A program made the position numbers and the translations under genes. DNA of 64,000 bases from Enterobacteriaceae bacterium 89 (GTDB taxonomy: Bacteria; Pseudomonadota; Gammaproteobacteria; Enterobacterales; Enterobacteriaceae): NCBI GenBank assembly GCA_014156375.1, contig RQJH01000002.1, positions 464,331 to 528,330 on the forward strand, given 5' to 3'. A model generated the notes under the pieces. That model was not told where the DNA came from, made no database searches, and worked only from the letters and a program-made list of their open reading frames with translations. Below, in pieces: positions 61,848-64,000 of the stretch. Position 1 is the first letter of the stretch, and every line of letters starts with the position of its first letter.

Positions 61848-62903
61848 ATGAAAAAGACAGCTATCGCGATTGCAGTGGCACTGGCAGGCTTCGCTACCGT
61901 AGCGCAGGCCGCTCCGAAAGATAACACCTGGTATGCAGGTGGTAAACTGGGCTGGTCCCAGTTCCACGATACCGGTTGGTATGACAGCTCCCTGAACAAC
62001 AACGGTCCAACCCACGACAGCCAGCTCGGCGCTGGTGCGTTCGGTGGTTACCAGGTAAACCCGTATGTTGGTTTCGAAATGGGTTATGACTGGCTGGGCC
62101 GTATGCCGTACAAAGGCAGCGAAGTTAACGGCGCTTTCAAAGCTCAGGGCGTTCAGCTGACTGCTAAACTGGGTTACCCGGTAACTGACGATCTGGACAT
62201 CTACACCCGTCTGGGTGGTATGGTTTGGCGTGCAGACTCCAGCAACAACATCGCTGGCGACAACCACGACACCGGTGTTTCCCCAGTATTCGCTGGTGGC
62301 GTTGAGTGGGCTATGACCCGTGACATCGCTACCCGTCTGGAATACCAGTGGGTTAACAACATCGGCGACGCAGGCACCGTAGGTGTTCGTCCAGACAACG
62401 GCATGCTGAGCGTAGGTGTTTCCTACCGCTTCGGCCAGGGCGAAGTTGCAGCTCCAGTAGTTGCTCCAGCTCCGGCTCCAGCTCCAGAAGTACAGACCAA
62501 GCACTTCACTCTGAAGTCTGACGTTCTGTTCAACTTCAACAAAGCGACTCTGAAACCAGAAGGCCAGCAGGCTCTGGATCAGCTGTACACCCAGCTGAGC
62601 AACATGGATCCTAAAGACGGTTCCGCAGTTGTTCTGGGCTACACTGACCGTATCGGTTCTGAGCAGTACAACCAGAAACTGTCCGAAAAACGTGCTGAGT
62701 CTGTTGTGAACTACCTGGTATCTAAAGGTATTCCAGCTAACAAGATCTCCCCACGTGGCATGGGTAAAGCTAACCCAGTTACTGGCAACACCTGTGACAG
62801 CGTGAAAGGCCGTCAGGCTCTGATCGACTGCCTGGCACCAGATCGTCGCGTTGAGATCGAAGTGAAAGGCATCAAAGACGTTGTAACTCAGCCACAGGCT
62901 TAA
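61848..62903 (+). CDS. ompA: Outer membrane protein A
   Basis: A 351-aa porin-like protein from the ATG at 61848 (GAGG upstream). Signal [21 protein letters not shown], then an eight-stranded barrel (about 22-195: [22 protein letters not shown]..., [33 protein letters not shown]), an Ala-Pro hinge (APAPAPAPE) and a peptidoglycan-binding OmpA domain (about 215-340: [67 protein letters not shown]). Two Cys in the last domain ([16 protein letters not shown]) form a disulfide in E. coli. Upstream in-frame codons to 61578 are leader sequence, not protein. Confidence 0.98.
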   Translation: MKKTAIAIAVALAGFATVAQAAPKDNTWYAGGKLGWSQFHDTGWYDSSLNNNGPTHDSQLGAGAFGGYQVNPYVGFEMGYDWLGRMPYKGSEVNGAFKAQGVQLTAKLGYPVTDDLDIYTRLGGMVWRADSSNNIAGDNHDTGVSPVFAGGVEWAMTRDIATRLEYQWVNNIGDAGTVGVRPDNGMLSVGVSYRFGQGEVAAPVVAPAPAPAPEVQTKHFTLKSDVLFNFNKATLKPEGQQALDQLYTQLSNMDPKDGSAVVLGYTDRIGSEQYNQKLSEKRAESVVNYLVSKGIPANKISPRGMGKANPVTGNTCDSVKGRQALIDCLAPDRRVEIEVKGIKDVVTQPQA

Positions 62904-62917
62904 GTTATCGTCTAATA

Positions 62918-62945
62918 AAAAACCCCGCATTGCGGGGTTTTTTTT
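62918..62945 (+). terminator. ompA Rho-independent terminator
   Basis: AAAACCCCGC-att-GCGGGGTTTT hairpin followed by a run of T, 15 bases after the ompA stop. Confidence 0.93.
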
Positions 62946-62992
62946 GTGCTTTTTCCTGCCATTTCTGCCGTTTTACCGCAAGCCATCGGGAC

Positions 62993-63445
62993 TTATTCTT
63001 TCCCCAACAGCGCCTGTAAATCCTGCTTGAGCGTGGTCATCTTCGACGCGTACTTCTCTTTGTTTTCCGCATCTTCAATCAGCTGCACTATCGTTTCCGA
63101 AAGCGTTTTACCCCGACGCTGTGCCAGCCCTGCCAGACGTTGCCAGACGATAAACTCCAGATCGATGGATTTTTTGCGGGTATGCTGGTGCTCGGCGTTG
63201 AAATGACGCTTGCGCCGGGCGCGGATGGTTTGCTTCATCTTATTGAAAAGCGCCGGATTCATATGCTGCTGGATCCAGTCATTCACCTGCACAGGTTCGT
63301 TTTCGAACGTCAGTAAATTATCGACCGCCTCTTGTGCGGCGCTGGCCTCGATGTAGCGGGTGATCAGTTCACCTTCCCGGTGTTTCTTCACCAGGTACTT
63401 CCATTTCCAGCCGCTTTCGAGGTTTTCCAGTTGTTGATATTTCAT
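62993..63445 (-). CDS. matP: MatP, Ter macrodomain organiser
   Basis: A 150-aa protein: [45 protein letters not shown], then the ribbon-helix-helix region [37 protein letters not shown] and a C-terminal coiled coil. It binds matS sites and compacts the terminus macrodomain, linking it to the divisome through ZapB. I saw no matS-like site in the window by eye. Position beside ompA is as in E. coli. Confidence 0.96.
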   Translation of the reverse strand: MKYQQLENLESGWKWKYLVKKHREGELITRYIEASAAQEAVDNLLTFENEPVQVNDWIQQHMNPALFNKMKQTIRARRKRHFNAEHQHTRKKSIDLEFIVWQRLAGLAQRRGKTLSETIVQLIEDAENKEKYASKMTTLKQDLQALLGKE

Positions 63446-63629
63446 TGCGATCTCAATGTGACCGTGTAACTCATTTCAGAATAACAGGTTTTTATCGATG
63501 TGCTGAGAAGAAATCACCTTCTCATCCCTCACCTCTTGCTTCTTTGACGTTGCTGGTGAATCCTTCGTGTGCAGCCATCCGGCTTGAGGTATAATCACCC
63601 GCTTTACATCTGACTAAAAAACAGCGACT

Positions 63630-64000
63630 TTGACGATTACAACACTTACCCGGCGCGACCTTGCCCCCGACCTTGAGGCCTGTCAGGCGCTGTTTGCTCA
63701 GCCCGATGTGGCAACCGAAACTGAATCCCTGCCCGGCGAACTGCAGGCTCGTCTGCATTACGCCCTGGAGCAATTCCTGTATCCCCAAGCCATCTCTGAT
63801 TTCCTGCTGGTCAAAGCGCCAGAGGAGCCGGAGTATCTGCAGCTGCTGGCTGATGCCACCCGCGAACTCTATAAGCCCGCTAGAAAGCTGCACGGCGTGC
63901 GCTACAGCGTGCACGGCGCACAGGTCAGCCTGACTCCAGCCAGCCAGGCCGAAGACAATTTCGCAAGCCAGGGGCCGGTGATCCACGCCGACTGGGCTGA
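63630..64000 (+). CDS. ycbZ: YcbZ, Lon-like AAA-associated protease homolog (N-terminal part only)
   Basis: The gene continues past the right edge; 123 codons are visible. The conserved N-terminus MTITTLTRRDLAPDLEACQALFAQP requires the TTG at 63630 as start, since no ATG fits. The visible part matches the YcbZ pattern (ALEQFLYPQAISDFLLVKAPEEPEYLQLLADATRELY, EDNFASQGPVIHADW). In E. coli YcbZ is a Lon-protease-domain protein linked to translation or ribosome biogenesis. Divergent from matP. Confidence 0.9.
   Translation, partial: MTITTLTRRDLAPDLEACQALFAQPDVATETESLPGELQARLHYALEQFLYPQAISDFLLVKAPEEPEYLQLLADATRELYKPARKLHGVRYSVHGAQVSLTPASQAEDNFASQGPVIHADWA

Noticed and set aside
1-64000. CRISPR array, prophage or insertion sequence
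   Set aside because: No short regularly spaced repeats, integrase, transposase or phage structural genes were seen; phage-like proteins are T6SS components.

Overview
The window comes from a chromosome of the family Enterobacteriaceae. The right third carries the E. coli-type order tusE, acyP, rlmI, hspQ, yccU, yccT, mgsA, helD, yccF, yccS, sxy, sulA, ompA, matP, ycbZ, with proteins close to E. coli but clearly not identical. OmpA sequence and overall gene content suggest Enterobacter (cloacae complex) or a near relative such as Lelliottia; the genus is an inference. Compared with E. coli, three blocks are additional: a type VI secretion (T6SS) locus beside serT, an OppA-like gene, and an alpha-clade fimbrial cluster between yccA and tusE.

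Positions 1-40392 (all minus strand) form one complete T6SS locus. In transcription order: tssB, tssC, tssK, tssL, an OmpA-domain protein, hcp, clpV; an effector/immunity island; vgrG; a large effector with four lipoprotein genes; a tail-anchored unknown; PAAR; an unknown two-TM protein; tssM, tssA, tssF, tssG, tssJ, tssE; then a second large effector with at least four more lipoprotein genes running off the left edge. A terminator-like hairpin directly after hcp may set Hcp above the genes behind it.

The accessory parts are the most unusual. (a) Two paralogous large proteins (about 740-777 aa), likely effectors, are each followed by a tandem array of lipoproteins with the SUMF1/FGE-sulfatase (C-type-lectin-like) fold that lack the FGE cysteines. 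The copies are near-identical scaffolds with divergence concentrated in a few segments and mosaic exchange between copies. I infer that these are amplified, diversifying immunity proteins. (b) After clpV there is a module of HEXXH zincin-like 'vgr-related' proteins and LTGC-lipobox lipoproteins: two intact effectors, one decapitated effector, four immunity genes, and a second copy of the clpV 3' tail marking an old tandem duplication. (c) A broken vgrG lies before a probable membrane-active toxin/immunity pair. (d) A vgrG 3' tail fragment sits between tssE and the second large effector, showing that this cassette was copied from the vgrG-linked one.

Positions 40393-41000 hold the T6SS leader region, a bidirectional hairpin and tRNA-Ser(UGA), serT. 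Positions 41138-43697 hold an OppA-family binding protein and yccA. Positions 43755-51145 hold a CFA/I-Tcf-like fimbrial cluster (chaperone, major pilin, usher, tip adhesin, LuxR-type regulator) with a divergent MarT/FidL-like regulatory pair. From 51200 on is core genome: sulfur relay (tusE), rRNA methylation (rlmI), methylglyoxal synthesis (mgsA), SOS division control (LexA box, sulA), competence regulator sxy, ompA with its conserved leader, matP, and the start of the Lon-like ycbZ.
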